A stretch of 64,000 nt of DNA from Marinilabiliaceae bacterium JC017 (lineage in GTDB: Bacteria; Bacteroidota; Bacteroidia; Bacteroidales; Marinilabiliaceae), in NCBI GenBank assembly GCA_004296775.1, contig RHGE01000016.1, positions 27,828 through 91,827 on the forward strand, in the 5' to 3' direction. The notes under the pieces are model-generated. The model was not told the DNA's origin, made no database searches, and worked only from the letters and a program-made list of their open reading frames with translations. A program made the translations under genes and the position numbers. Below, in pieces: positions 9,029-16,783 of this stretch. The stretch's first letter is position 1; every line of letters begins with the position of its first letter.

Positions 9029-11125
9029 TTAACTGTTTGTATCAAATGTTTCGAAAAACCTGAAATTCAAGATTCGTTTCATCCTTCTGCGAAATCCTGA
9101 CTGCGACTTGGAAACCTGATCGGTTACATTCGACATTAATTCAGGGTTTACAAAATTTACAATCGACACGATCGGTTTATGATCAATCGAATTTAACACA
9201 CTTACAATAGTTTTATCCGCCTCAACCCAAGCCCTGTCAGCACGCATCACATAACAGATAACATCTGCTTTATTTAAAATGTCAAAAGGAAAAATTCTTG
9301 CTTTTAAGACACCTGCTTCAGCAAAAAGATATCGGTCCGAATCTGAATTCTTAACAAGCGAATCATCCTGATAACATTCTATCCCATGGGCCAACATACT
9401 TTCCATTAAAGCAGCAATAATAGTAGACTTACCTTCTTGCGTAAAGCTGGAAACGAAAGCCAATTTCATTGGAGAATTGCCATTCTCATTCCACATGTTT
9501 AACAATTGATTATTAATAACATGACTAGCTGCCTGTTTTAATTGGTCGTGATACTTATCCTTGTCTCCATTCAAAAAAGGCATACCTCCCAAACACTTTA
9601 ATTGAGTTATTCTTTCTGAGCCTGCCACATCTTTGATAGTAGTATCAAAAAAATACGCCAGAAGGTAAAATGCGCCAGTTACCACAAATCCCATAAGCAT
9701 TGCTGCAATAACCAACAACTTTCTCTTGGTTGGTTTTGGTGTAATCGGAAAAATAGGTGGGTCAACCACTTTGAGGGTTGAAGCCATTTCAATGTTTTGC
9801 TGCTTTAGTTTCGCCAGCCCCAGATGGTGTAACAACGATAGGTATTCACGCTCCTGCACATCAATCTGTCGCTCAATCTTTTTCATATTAGCACCTAATG
9901 GTGCATAAGAACGAATAATTTCATCAATTTCCTGCTGCCTTTGCTTGAGCATTTCAAGCTTTGCCTTTGCTTCATCATGAAGGATAACATTTTGTAACCA
10001 CTGTATAGCTATCTCGGCTATCTGAATGCCGCTGCGGGTATTTTCAAAATAATGTAGAGAATCCAACGCATGTTGTAAGTCACTTCGCAACGCCAATGCT
10101 TCTGTTTGCAAACCGATATAATAACCACTTACAAGTGAATCCTTTGGTGTATACAAGTCATATAAAGTCTTCTGCTTATTAATCTCTGTTAATTTATTGC
10201 GCAGCGCTGTAATGTGACTACTCTGAAGCTGAAGTTGATTCCTGGCACCGAGCTGGCTCTCCAGATTATCTATTGCTGATTTCGCAGCCACAAAATCCAA
10301 CATCACTGCTTGCCGTTCCAATTCAAATTTTTCCTTTTCAGAAACGACATGTTTGGACTGCTCATAGTAATTAATTATCTGATTATCCTGATTGAATTTC
10401 AATAAACTACCTTCTACTTTTGCCAGCCTGGAATTAGAAATAGCCAATTGATTATTGAAATAATTGACCACGGCATCCGTTTGATTTTCTTTCAATGCCC
10501 GGTAATTTCGTCTAAAAACATCAAGTAATATCTTTAATGCTTGATAACTCACAGCCGGATCATCCGTTTCATAGGATAATTCTACCAGATCACTGGTGGA
10601 AATACGCTTAACTTTAATCTTTGATAGTGCATCGAAGCTGTAATGGGGATGATACAGATTTATCAACTCATACACGAAATTTTCCTCATCCTTATTCTTA
10701 AATGCCAATAGTCGATTATAAGTGTTTTCTACAGAGACCGGATCAACCAACGCTTTCACCTCATCTGGTGTTATTCTTTTGATCTCTTCCAATGATGCTT
10801 CTGAAACGATACGAGGCAATGCCTCCATTTGGATAATATGCAGAGCAAACAGTCGCAGCCCCACTTCATCAAGGGTACTTTTGGTACTTATCAGGTTTAC
10901 TAAATTATCGAAGGCATTGTTGATGGCAAAATAATTAAACTGACCTCCCTGGGTTGACTCAAGCGAATACCCCGAAGCTATTCCGGTATAAATAACCGAA
11001 TGTACAGGATACTTTTTGGGCATATTCATGGTTAATAACACAACCGATATCCCCATAATTAAAGGCACACCAAATAGTACGCGTTTATGCCGTAACAGCA
11101 ATCTTATGAATTCAGGTAAACCCAT
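9029..11125 (-). CDS. Wzz/Wzc-like polysaccharide chain-length protein with decayed kinase domain
   Basis: This 698-aa inner-membrane protein has a Wzz domain. Helix 1 lies near residues 15-35, a long periplasmic coiled coil follows, then a Pro-rich TPKPTKRK segment and helix 2 near residues 455-480. The C-terminal ~170 residues resemble a BY-kinase, but the Walker A is only SSFTQEGKST (near residue 565). The Walker A' motif with its DxD is absent (HGIECYQDDSLVKN instead), and there is no C-terminal tyrosine cluster. The fold would be kept while kinase activity is probably lost. It should set chain length and link polymerisation to export. Its start overlaps the stop of the TolC-like gene by one base (TAATG), showing translational coupling. 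Confidence 0.85.
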   Translation of the reverse strand: MGLPEFIRLLLRHKRVLFGVPLIMGISVVLLTMNMPKKYPVHSVIYTGIASGYSLESTQGGQFNYFAINNAFDNLVNLISTKSTLDEVGLRLFALHIIQMEALPRIVSEASLEEIKRITPDEVKALVDPVSVENTYNRLLAFKNKDEENFVYELINLYHPHYSFDALSKIKVKRISTSDLVELSYETDDPAVSYQALKILLDVFRRNYRALKENQTDAVVNYFNNQLAISNSRLAKVEGSLLKFNQDNQIINYYEQSKHVVSEKEKFELERQAVMLDFVAAKSAIDNLESQLGARNQLQLQSSHITALRNKLTEINKQKTLYDLYTPKDSLVSGYYIGLQTEALALRSDLQHALDSLHYFENTRSGIQIAEIAIQWLQNVILHDEAKAKLEMLKQRQQEIDEIIRSYAPLGANMKKIERQIDVQEREYLSLLHHLGLAKLKQQNIEMASTLKVVDPPIFPITPKPTKRKLLVIAAMLMGFVVTGAFYLLAYFFDTTIKDVAGSERITQLKCLGGMPFLNGDKDKYHDQLKQAASHVINNQLLNMWNENGNSPMKLAFVSSFTQEGKSTIIAALMESMLAHGIECYQDDSLVKNSDSDRYLFAEAGVLKARIFPFDILNKADVICYVMRADRAWVEADKTIVSVLNSIDHKPIVSIVNFVNPELMSNVTDQVSKSQSGFRRRMKRILNFRFFETFDTNS

Positions 11126-11877
11126 TACATTTCTATTATTTTTATTCCGGTAAGCAATTCAAGCTGAGTAATTATTAATCTCATATTATGGCGTGCAACT
11201 TTATGAGCAAGTTGAGCTTCGTAATATAAATTCTCTATTCTGGCCAACTCATTCACAGGCAACTGTCCGTCATTAAACTCCTTTTTTGCTTTTATCAGTT
11301 GCAATTGCATTGTTTCCTGCTGATTGGATTTAATGATCACATCATCATAAGCCTGCAAAAGCTCATAGTAATACTCAACAACAAGAGCTTGCACTATTTG
11401 CATTGCTTTCACCGATTCATGCTTTGCCTTTTCAATCTCCAAATCAGCAATCTTTACCCGATTCTTTCGTTGAAAAACATCTGACAATGGTAGATCAAGC
11501 GAAAGGCCTATGTAATACCTCTTTTGCTTTTGCGACATCAGCGATGAGGTAGATATGTTTTCATCCCCAAGTTCATTAACCAGAATTTGATCATACATAC
11601 CATACCCGTAGCGACCTTCAACCGATAACATATTCATCCATTCCTTCTGTATCGCTGATTTTTCCTGTTCTTTTATTTTTATGGCTCCGGAAAAATATTT
11701 ATACGCGCCTGAATTGTTAACCGCATGTTGAATCAATGTGTCAATGGATGGAATATTAGGCATAAGTAACACATCCTTCATTTTCGAAGATTCCGATGCT
11801 ATTCCCTGCCCTGCTACCTTTTCTGAAGACAAGGAGATATAGACTAAGAATAATATTATAGCGGTTTGCTTTACCAT
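11125..11877 (-). CDS. Half-size TolC-like outer-membrane efflux-family protein
   Basis: This 250-aa protein has a signal peptide (basic start, hydrophobic core to about residue 20, then KVAGQ). It carries a single OEP repeat: helix-forming AVNNSGAYKYFSGAIKIKEQ, a strand-rich MLSVEGRYGYGMYDQ and YYIGLSLDLPLSDVFQRKNR, and long helices ending in LEKLLG-like QLELLTGIKIIEM. A full TolC subunit has two such repeats and more than 400 residues, so this is about half size. No Wza/OPX (SLBB) exporter is seen in the cluster. This protein may therefore take the outer-membrane role, with more subunits per channel, or act with an OPX encoded elsewhere. It lies between the sugar transferase and the chain-length gene. 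Confidence 0.78.
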   Translation of the reverse strand: MVKQTAIILFLVYISLSSEKVAGQGIASESSKMKDVLLMPNIPSIDTLIQHAVNNSGAYKYFSGAIKIKEQEKSAIQKEWMNMLSVEGRYGYGMYDQILVNELGDENISTSSLMSQKQKRYYIGLSLDLPLSDVFQRKNRVKIADLEIEKAKHESVKAMQIVQALVVEYYYELLQAYDDVIIKSNQQETMQLQLIKAKKEFNDGQLPVNELARIENLYYEAQLAHKVARHNMRLIITQLELLTGIKIIEM

Positions 11878-11894
11878 TCTATCATCCTCTATAT

Positions 11895-13043
11895 TTACAC
11901 ATTCTGTGATTGCAACAAAGCAGGAATTGTCCTGAAGATGATCTTTATATCATTCTTTAGAGAGTAAGTTCTGGCATATTCAATATCAAGCATTTTCCGT
12001 TCATTGGGAGACATTTGAGAGTTTCTTGCCCTTAATTCAACTTGCCACAATCCTGTTAAACCTGCTGGTGCCAAAAACCGTTCACTCCATTGATCGGTCG
12101 TTAACTGCTCTGCCTCATATAGCGGTAATGGCCGATTACCAACAATAGACATATCTCCTTTCAATACGTTGATCAATTGTGGCAATTCATCAATACTGGT
12201 ATTTCTAATGAATTTTCCAACTTTAGTTATTCGAGGATCATTTTTTATCTTTAAGAAAGCTACCTCAGATGCTTTTTGATTTTCTTCAACATAAAGATAT
12301 TCATTCACTTGCCCTTCATCATTATATAGAACAGTGCTATCATATGTATTTATAGCATGATTAATTAACATGCTATTATTATCATTGAGATATTGGTTTT
12401 CACCTGATAGTTTTGATAAACTCTTTTCGGCATCAACTTTCATCGAACGAAACTTATAAAAATTGAATATTTTATACCCCGCCCCAACTCGTTGCGATAC
12501 AAAAAGTACACTGCCTTTTGATCCCAGTTTTATTATTATTGATATCAGTAACATCAGAGGAGAAAGCACAACCAAAGCCACACTCGCAATTAATACATCA
12601 AACACTCTCTTTTCTACAGGAGTTTTATACTTCTTAAAGCGATCATTTGAGCTCCTTACACCTAATCGGCTTTTATAGTCGATTAAAAAGCCTATTCGTT
12701 TTGCAATATTACCTGCCTTTTCGGCAAAACGATAGATATCATCCACTCCCATTGACAAAAGCTTTCCTCTTTGCTCTGGTTTAACTGAATCGTTTACCAA
12801 AATCACCACTGACTCTCTAATTTTTTTGTTTGCTTTAAGAAATCTCATAAAAGAGAAGTGACACATATCATCACCATTACACTCCAACACAATAAAATCA
12901 ACCTCATGCATCAATTTCGTCATTCTCTCTATCAACTGACGACCATTGGCATAATAATGCATCACTACATTTCCTATTTGAACGGATAATGTTTGAGCAA
13001 ATAAATATCTTTGCCCTACGTATATACCTACCTTAGCTTTCAT
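11895..13043 (-). CDS. Undecaprenyl-phosphate sugar phosphotransferase with receiver-like N-terminus
   Basis: This 382-aa protein is a bacterial sugar transferase (Bac_transf). KRVFDVLIASVALVV opens the re-entrant membrane helix (residues 146-172), followed by VLFVSQRVGAGYKIFNFYKF, then RITKVGKFIRNTSIDELPQ, NVLKGDMSIVGNRPLP and GLTGLWQV, the core of initiating phosphoglycosyl transferases. It would load the first sugar phosphate on undecaprenyl phosphate. The first ~125 residues are not the usual four-helix WbaP/WcaJ part. They look like a CheY-fold domain, with VVILVNDSVKPEQRGKLLSMGVDDI, but lack the acidic pocket and have Glu54 where the phospho-Asp would be. It is the first gene of the exopolysaccharide operon, 133 bases after a lone receiver gene. 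Confidence 0.88.
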   Translation of the reverse strand: MKAKVGIYVGQRYLFAQTLSVQIGNVVMHYYANGRQLIERMTKLMHEVDFIVLECNGDDMCHFSFMRFLKANKKIRESVVILVNDSVKPEQRGKLLSMGVDDIYRFAEKAGNIAKRIGFLIDYKSRLGVRSSNDRFKKYKTPVEKRVFDVLIASVALVVLSPLMLLISIIIKLGSKGSVLFVSQRVGAGYKIFNFYKFRSMKVDAEKSLSKLSGENQYLNDNNSMLINHAINTYDSTVLYNDEGQVNEYLYVEENQKASEVAFLKIKNDPRITKVGKFIRNTSIDELPQLINVLKGDMSIVGNRPLPLYEAEQLTTDQWSERFLAPAGLTGLWQVELRARNSQMSPNERKMLDIEYARTYSLKNDIKIIFRTIPALLQSQNV

Positions 13044-13176
13044 TGGTTTAAATTTTATTTGTTAGCTAAATCCCTCCAAAAATCCCTGTTCACTCAAGTT
13101 GAATTCTTAATATTTCTCAATTACTCTTTAATTCATTCTATGATAGAAGAAGTTTTACTCACAGCTAGTTTCACAA

Positions 13177-13554
13177 CTATTGATTTTGAGTATGAACAAC
13201 TTTTTCAATACGAATTTTCAATTCTTCAGGATTAAACGGTTTTACAATAAAATCATGCGCGCCCAACTGAAGTAACCTGATACGATCTTTTGAACTCTGC
13301 AAACTGGATAAAATGATTACCGGAATATCTTTAAACACACCAGAAGCCTTAATCTGGCTAAGAAAGGTCTCACCATTCACTGTCGGCATATCAACATCAG
13401 AAATAACACAGTCAGGAAAATTTCCTTCATGAAGCCACTCAAAAGCCTTTTGGCCATTAGATGTAGTAATGACCTCATATTCTTTTGACAGAAACAAAGA
13501 AATCAGACTTCGTATTTCTGGCTTATCATCAATGACTAATAGCTTCTTTTTCAT
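13177..13554 (-). CDS. Single-domain response regulator (CheY-like)
   Basis: This 125-aa receiver has all phosphotransfer residues: the acidic pair in VIDDKPE (Asp9, Asp10), phospho-acceptor Asp53 in ISDVDMP, the Ser/Thr switch in ILSSLQ, and Lys105 in VKPF. There is no output domain. It would pass a phosphate signal by protein contact, as CheY or Spo0F do. It lies immediately upstream of, and in line with, the exopolysaccharide operon, whose first protein carries a receiver-like domain. A role in controlling polysaccharide synthesis is therefore plausible but inferred. Likely kinase partners are the two hybrid kinases encoded 2-8 kb away. Confidence 0.9.
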   Translation of the reverse strand: MKKKLLVIDDKPEIRSLISLFLSKEYEVITTSNGQKAFEWLHEGNFPDCVISDVDMPTVNGETFLSQIKASGVFKDIPVIILSSLQSSKDRIRLLQLGAHDFIVKPFNPEELKIRIEKVVHTQNQ

Positions 13555-13648
13555 ATCACATATTTTTTATAGTTAGATTACATCTGTTACTATTAAAAAG
13601 TCTTTTTCAACTAACACAGTAACAAGGACAAAGCTTTATTGTGTTTGA

Positions 13649-13918
13649 TTATTCCAGTAAACCTTCCTTTCTCAAACTATGATTTGATTCTACCAATGTC
13701 CCATCCTTCTCAAATAGAATAGATTTATATCCTTCTTTAAGAACCTGCATAACTTCATATCCTCCCTCTCTTTCTATATGTTCATAATCCATCTGAGTCA
13801 GTGAAAACCTTGAACCTTCCGACAACGAACTGATTGGCAGCATACCATGATTTATATTTTGGGAACACCCACCAATTACTAACAATATTGTTCCAATCAA
13901 CACTACAATCTTTTTCAT
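13649..13918 (-). CDS. Small putative lipoprotein, unknown function
   Basis: This 89-aa protein starts MKKIVVLIGTILLVIGGCSQ, a short signal peptide with lipobox VIGGC and Cys18, so it should be a lipid-anchored envelope protein. The mature part is about 70 residues and mixes polar and charged residues (YEHIEREGGYEVMQVLKEGY and LFEKDGTLVESNHSLRKEG) with no recognised domain. It sits 94 bases upstream of the lone receiver gene in the same direction and is divergent from the NtrC-type gene. It could be co-transcribed with the receiver and exopolysaccharide genes. No function is proposed. Confidence 0.65.
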   Translation of the reverse strand: MKKIVVLIGTILLVIGGCSQNINHGMLPISSLSEGSRFSLTQMDYEHIEREGGYEVMQVLKEGYKSILFEKDGTLVESNHSLRKEGLLE

Positions 13919-14262
13919 TTGTTCAATTTTTCAATAAGAACATGACCAAATATCAAATTCTATTTTATTGTGTCGAATTATTGTTTTCTATCATTTTAAC
14001 GATCCCATAAAGGTTATTGCCATCTTGTTCGTAGCCTATCTATAACTACTTCCATACCAAAATAATCATCAATCTGAATTACTGACATTTAACCTCCTAA
14101 TATAATCTTCAGCAACTAGGAAATATTCGAAAATGAAGCTTGACTATAATGCATTGTCCCAATGCCTCATTCGAAAAAGAAGAAAACGCAAAATTCACCA
14201 AACAAGCAATATTCACAATTAAATGAATTTTACTACATTAGTGTTAATCAATTAAATATACC
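13919..14262. other. Divergent intergenic region
   Basis: These 344 AT-rich bases separate the leftward lipoprotein gene from the rightward sigma-54 activator gene and must hold both promoters. No clear TAnnTTTG -7 box, no GG-N10-GC sigma-54 element and no hairpin terminator could be picked out by eye. Confidence 0.4.
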
Positions 14263-15645
14263 ATGAACCCACATAAGCTACATATCTTAGTTTTGGATGA
14301 CGATCCTATTATCCGAAAAATCATCTCATCTTCATTGAAAAAAAATTTTCTGATCTCCACAGCTGCAGTACCATCGGAGGCATTTAAAAAACTCCGTGAA
14401 ATGCCAATTGATATCTTAATCTGCGATATCCAACTCCCGGAAATGGACGGAATAACTTTAGTGAAAACTGTTAAAGATGATTTTCCAGAAATTGAAATCA
14501 TCATGATTAGCTCGGATGTAAATCTCCAAAATGCAATTGAAGCCCTAAGGTTAGGTGCTTTTGACATCTTTAAAAAACCACTTGATACAAACGAAATACT
14601 CCTTGCTATTGAGCGAACAAAAAAATTTACTACTCTCCAACAGAAGCTCCAACAACTTGAAAGAAGTAAGTCTTTCCTTATAAAAGAGCAACAAAACAGG
14701 AAAGACATGGAAATTATAAGTTGGAGCCCCTCAATGGATAAGGTCAAAGAACTCATGTATAAAGTCGCACAAACACCCGATACTTCCGTCTTGATTACCG
14801 GCGAAAGTGGAACAGGCAAAGAACTTATTGCCAGGGGCATTCATAACATTAGCTCAAGAAAAGATGAATTTTTTGGTGCCGTTAATACTTCTGCTATCCC
14901 TGAAACATTATTCGAGAGTGAATTTTTCGGACACAAAAAAGGTTCTTTTACGGGTGCCATCAATGAAAAAGTAGGTTGGTTTGAAGTGGCCAATAACGGT
15001 TCTCTCTTCCTGGATGAAATTGGAGACATGCCCAATAATTTGCAAATTAAACTACTGCGGGTCTTAGAAGAACGTACATTTAATAAAGTTGGGTCTTCAA
15101 AACAACAATCATTCGACATTCGTGTCATTGCCGCCACAAACAAAGAAATGGAAGAGATGAGCTCCGGTGAACATTTCAGAACTGATTTATTTTATAGAAT
15201 CGCAGCTTTTCATATCCACATTTCTCCTTTACGCGAAAGAAAAGAAGACATGCCTGTACTTTTAAGCCATTTTATCCAATTTTTTTCAGATCGAATGCGA
15301 AAAAACATCAAGGGTATTGATGATGAAGCCATATTTCAGTTACAACGGTACGATTTTCCAGGAAATGTAAGAGAGTTAAGAAATATGTGCGAAAGAGCTG
15401 TTATTTTATGCGACAATAAATTTGTAGAAACAATCCATTTCCCTGATACCATCATGAACCAACCTTTAAGTCAAGAAGAAAATCAGGAAGTGTTACAATT
15501 AGAAGAAGTAGAAAAACTCACAATACAAAAAGCTCTTGCCAAAGCCAATTATAACAAGGCGAAGGCTGCAGAATTACTCAATATTCAATGGAATGCCTTG
15601 CATCGTCGTTTAAAGAAACATGGTATTGATCTTCCAACCAATTAA
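14263..15645 (+). CDS. Sigma-54-dependent response regulator, NtrC family
   Basis: This 460-aa protein has three parts. The receiver (residues 6-120) has phospho-Asp55 in ICDIQLPEMDG. The AAA+ sigma-54 interaction domain (about 150-375) has Walker A GESGTGKE near residue 180, the loop GSFTGA at 227-232 (canonical GAFTGA, with Ser for Ala) and Walker B LFLDEIGDM. A Fis-type helix-turn-helix ends the protein (NKAKAAELLNIQWNALHRRL). When phosphorylated it would open sigma-54 promoters. The gene converges on a hybrid kinase gene with overlapping stop codons, and that kinase is a likely partner. The neighbouring exopolysaccharide operon is a reasonable target, but I found no clear sigma-54 promoter in front of it. 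Confidence 0.93.
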   Translation: MNPHKLHILVLDDDPIIRKIISSSLKKNFLISTAAVPSEAFKKLREMPIDILICDIQLPEMDGITLVKTVKDDFPEIEIIMISSDVNLQNAIEALRLGAFDIFKKPLDTNEILLAIERTKKFTTLQQKLQQLERSKSFLIKEQQNRKDMEIISWSPSMDKVKELMYKVAQTPDTSVLITGESGTGKELIARGIHNISSRKDEFFGAVNTSAIPETLFESEFFGHKKGSFTGAINEKVGWFEVANNGSLFLDEIGDMPNNLQIKLLRVLEERTFNKVGSSKQQSFDIRVIAATNKEMEEMSSGEHFRTDLFYRIAAFHIHISPLRERKEDMPVLLSHFIQFFSDRMRKNIKGIDDEAIFQLQRYDFPGNVRELRNMCERAVILCDNKFVETIHFPDTIMNQPLSQEENQEVLQLEEVEKLTIQKALAKANYNKAKAAELLNIQWNALHRRLKKHGIDLPTN

Positions 15646-15653
15646 GTGGTTGG
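15634..15653. terminator. Bidirectional hairpin containing both stop codons
   Basis: CCAACCA at 15634-15640 and its exact complement TGGTTGG at 15647-15653 flank a 6-base loop ATTAAG. The loop holds the stop codon of the rightward activator gene (15643-15645) and of the leftward kinase gene (15642-15644). No long T tract follows on either side, so termination may be weak or factor-assisted. Confidence 0.5.
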
Positions 15654-16745
15654 GAGCAGGATTGTAAACGTACTTCCTTCACCTATCTTGCTGTTAACAA
15701 TAATCTGTCCGTCATGTTTGCTTACAAAATCATGACAAACCTTCAAACCCAAACCACTTCCTCTTTCATCGTTCGTTCCGGTTGTTATCAGGTTTACATT
15801 ACTATCAAACAGTTGTTCAAGCTTCTCTTCAGGTATACCAATACCTGTATCCTTTATGCTGATTTTAGCCCACCGGTCACTTTTCTCCGATTCCACCATA
15901 ATCCGTCCACCAGAGCGAGTAAATTTAATTGCATTTGAAATAAGGTTCCGTACCACTGTCTTCATCATATTTTTATCTGCTTGAATAATGACATCATCTT
16001 TAATCTCGGAATACAATTCAATACTCTTTCTTGCTGCATTTGCCTTCAACACATTGACGTTCTCACTAACAAGAAACTTCAAGGAGACCGGACTTTTCCA
16101 AGGAACCAAATCACCTAATTGATTTCGTGACCAATAAAGAAGGTTCTCTAATAATTCAAATGTATCATTAGTGGTTTGTGATAGCATTGAAACTAAATTT
16201 GTAAAATCGTCTCTATTTATATCATTTTTCTGTAATGCATTTAACATCATATAAATTGAAGCAAGAGGCGAACGTAAATCATGCCCGATAATAGAATATA
16301 ATTTATCACGAGAGGAAATGGTGCGCCTCAATTCAGCTGATTGTCTTTCTATCTTTTGCTTCGAATCAAATAACTCCAGATGAGTTTCAACCCGAACTAA
16401 CAATTCCCTCTTCTTAAATGGTTTAGTAATATAGTCAGCTCCACCAACTTCAAAGCCTCTTACAATGCTATCCTCTTCAGTGAGAGCAGTAATGAATATA
16501 ATTGGAATATCCATAATCTTTTCATTCTGTTTGATGATTTCACAAACCGAAAACCCATCCATTTCCGGCATCATCACATCCAACAAAATCAGATCTATTT
16601 CAGACACTTCCAATATTTTAAGAGCTTCCTTTCCACTAAAAGCAACAGCCAATTTGTACCCTTCATTTTTCAAAATAGTAGCCAATATCCGAACATTCTC
16701 TTGAACATCATCCACTATCAATATATGTTTTTCACTCCTAAGCAT
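15642..16745 (-). CDS. Hybrid histidine kinase with N-terminal receiver (REC-HisKA-HATPase)
   Basis: This 367-aa soluble protein begins with a receiver (residues 6-125: VDDVQEN, phospho-Asp56 in LLDVMMPEMDG, Lys108 in ITKPF). A short helical linker follows, then a HisKA domain with His155 in IIGHDLRSPLASIY and an ATPase domain with NLISNAIKFTRSGG, DTGIGIPEEK and GSGLGL. There is no membrane segment or separate sensor, so the receiver probably takes input from another kinase and drives this kinase domain. The sigma-54 activator encoded convergently is a plausible target. It lies 38 bases after the large PAS/GAF kinase gene, in the same direction, suggesting a phosphorelay operon. Confidence 0.92.
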   Translation of the reverse strand: MLRSEKHILIVDDVQENVRILATILKNEGYKLAVAFSGKEALKILEVSEIDLILLDVMMPEMDGFSVCEIIKQNEKIMDIPIIFITALTEEDSIVRGFEVGGADYITKPFKKRELLVRVETHLELFDSKQKIERQSAELRRTISSRDKLYSIIGHDLRSPLASIYMMLNALQKNDINRDDFTNLVSMLSQTTNDTFELLENLLYWSRNQLGDLVPWKSPVSLKFLVSENVNVLKANAARKSIELYSEIKDDVIIQADKNMMKTVVRNLISNAIKFTRSGGRIMVESEKSDRWAKISIKDTGIGIPEEKLEQLFDSNVNLITTGTNDERGSGLGLKVCHDFVSKHDGQIIVNSKIGEGSTFTILLPTT

Positions 16746-16783
16746 AACAATAACATTTAGTATTAATATTCACTTAAAAATAA

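Noticed and set aside
13044..13176. Sigma-54 promoter for the exopolysaccharide operon
   Set aside because: I looked for GG-N10-GC on the minus strand ahead of the sugar transferase gene because of the nearby NtrC-type activator, but found no convincing match.
14244..14840. 198-codon minus-strand frame over the start of the sigma-54 activator gene
   Set aside because: The plus-strand receiver and AAA+ motifs are complete here; the antisense product is Ser/Phe-rich shadow sequence.
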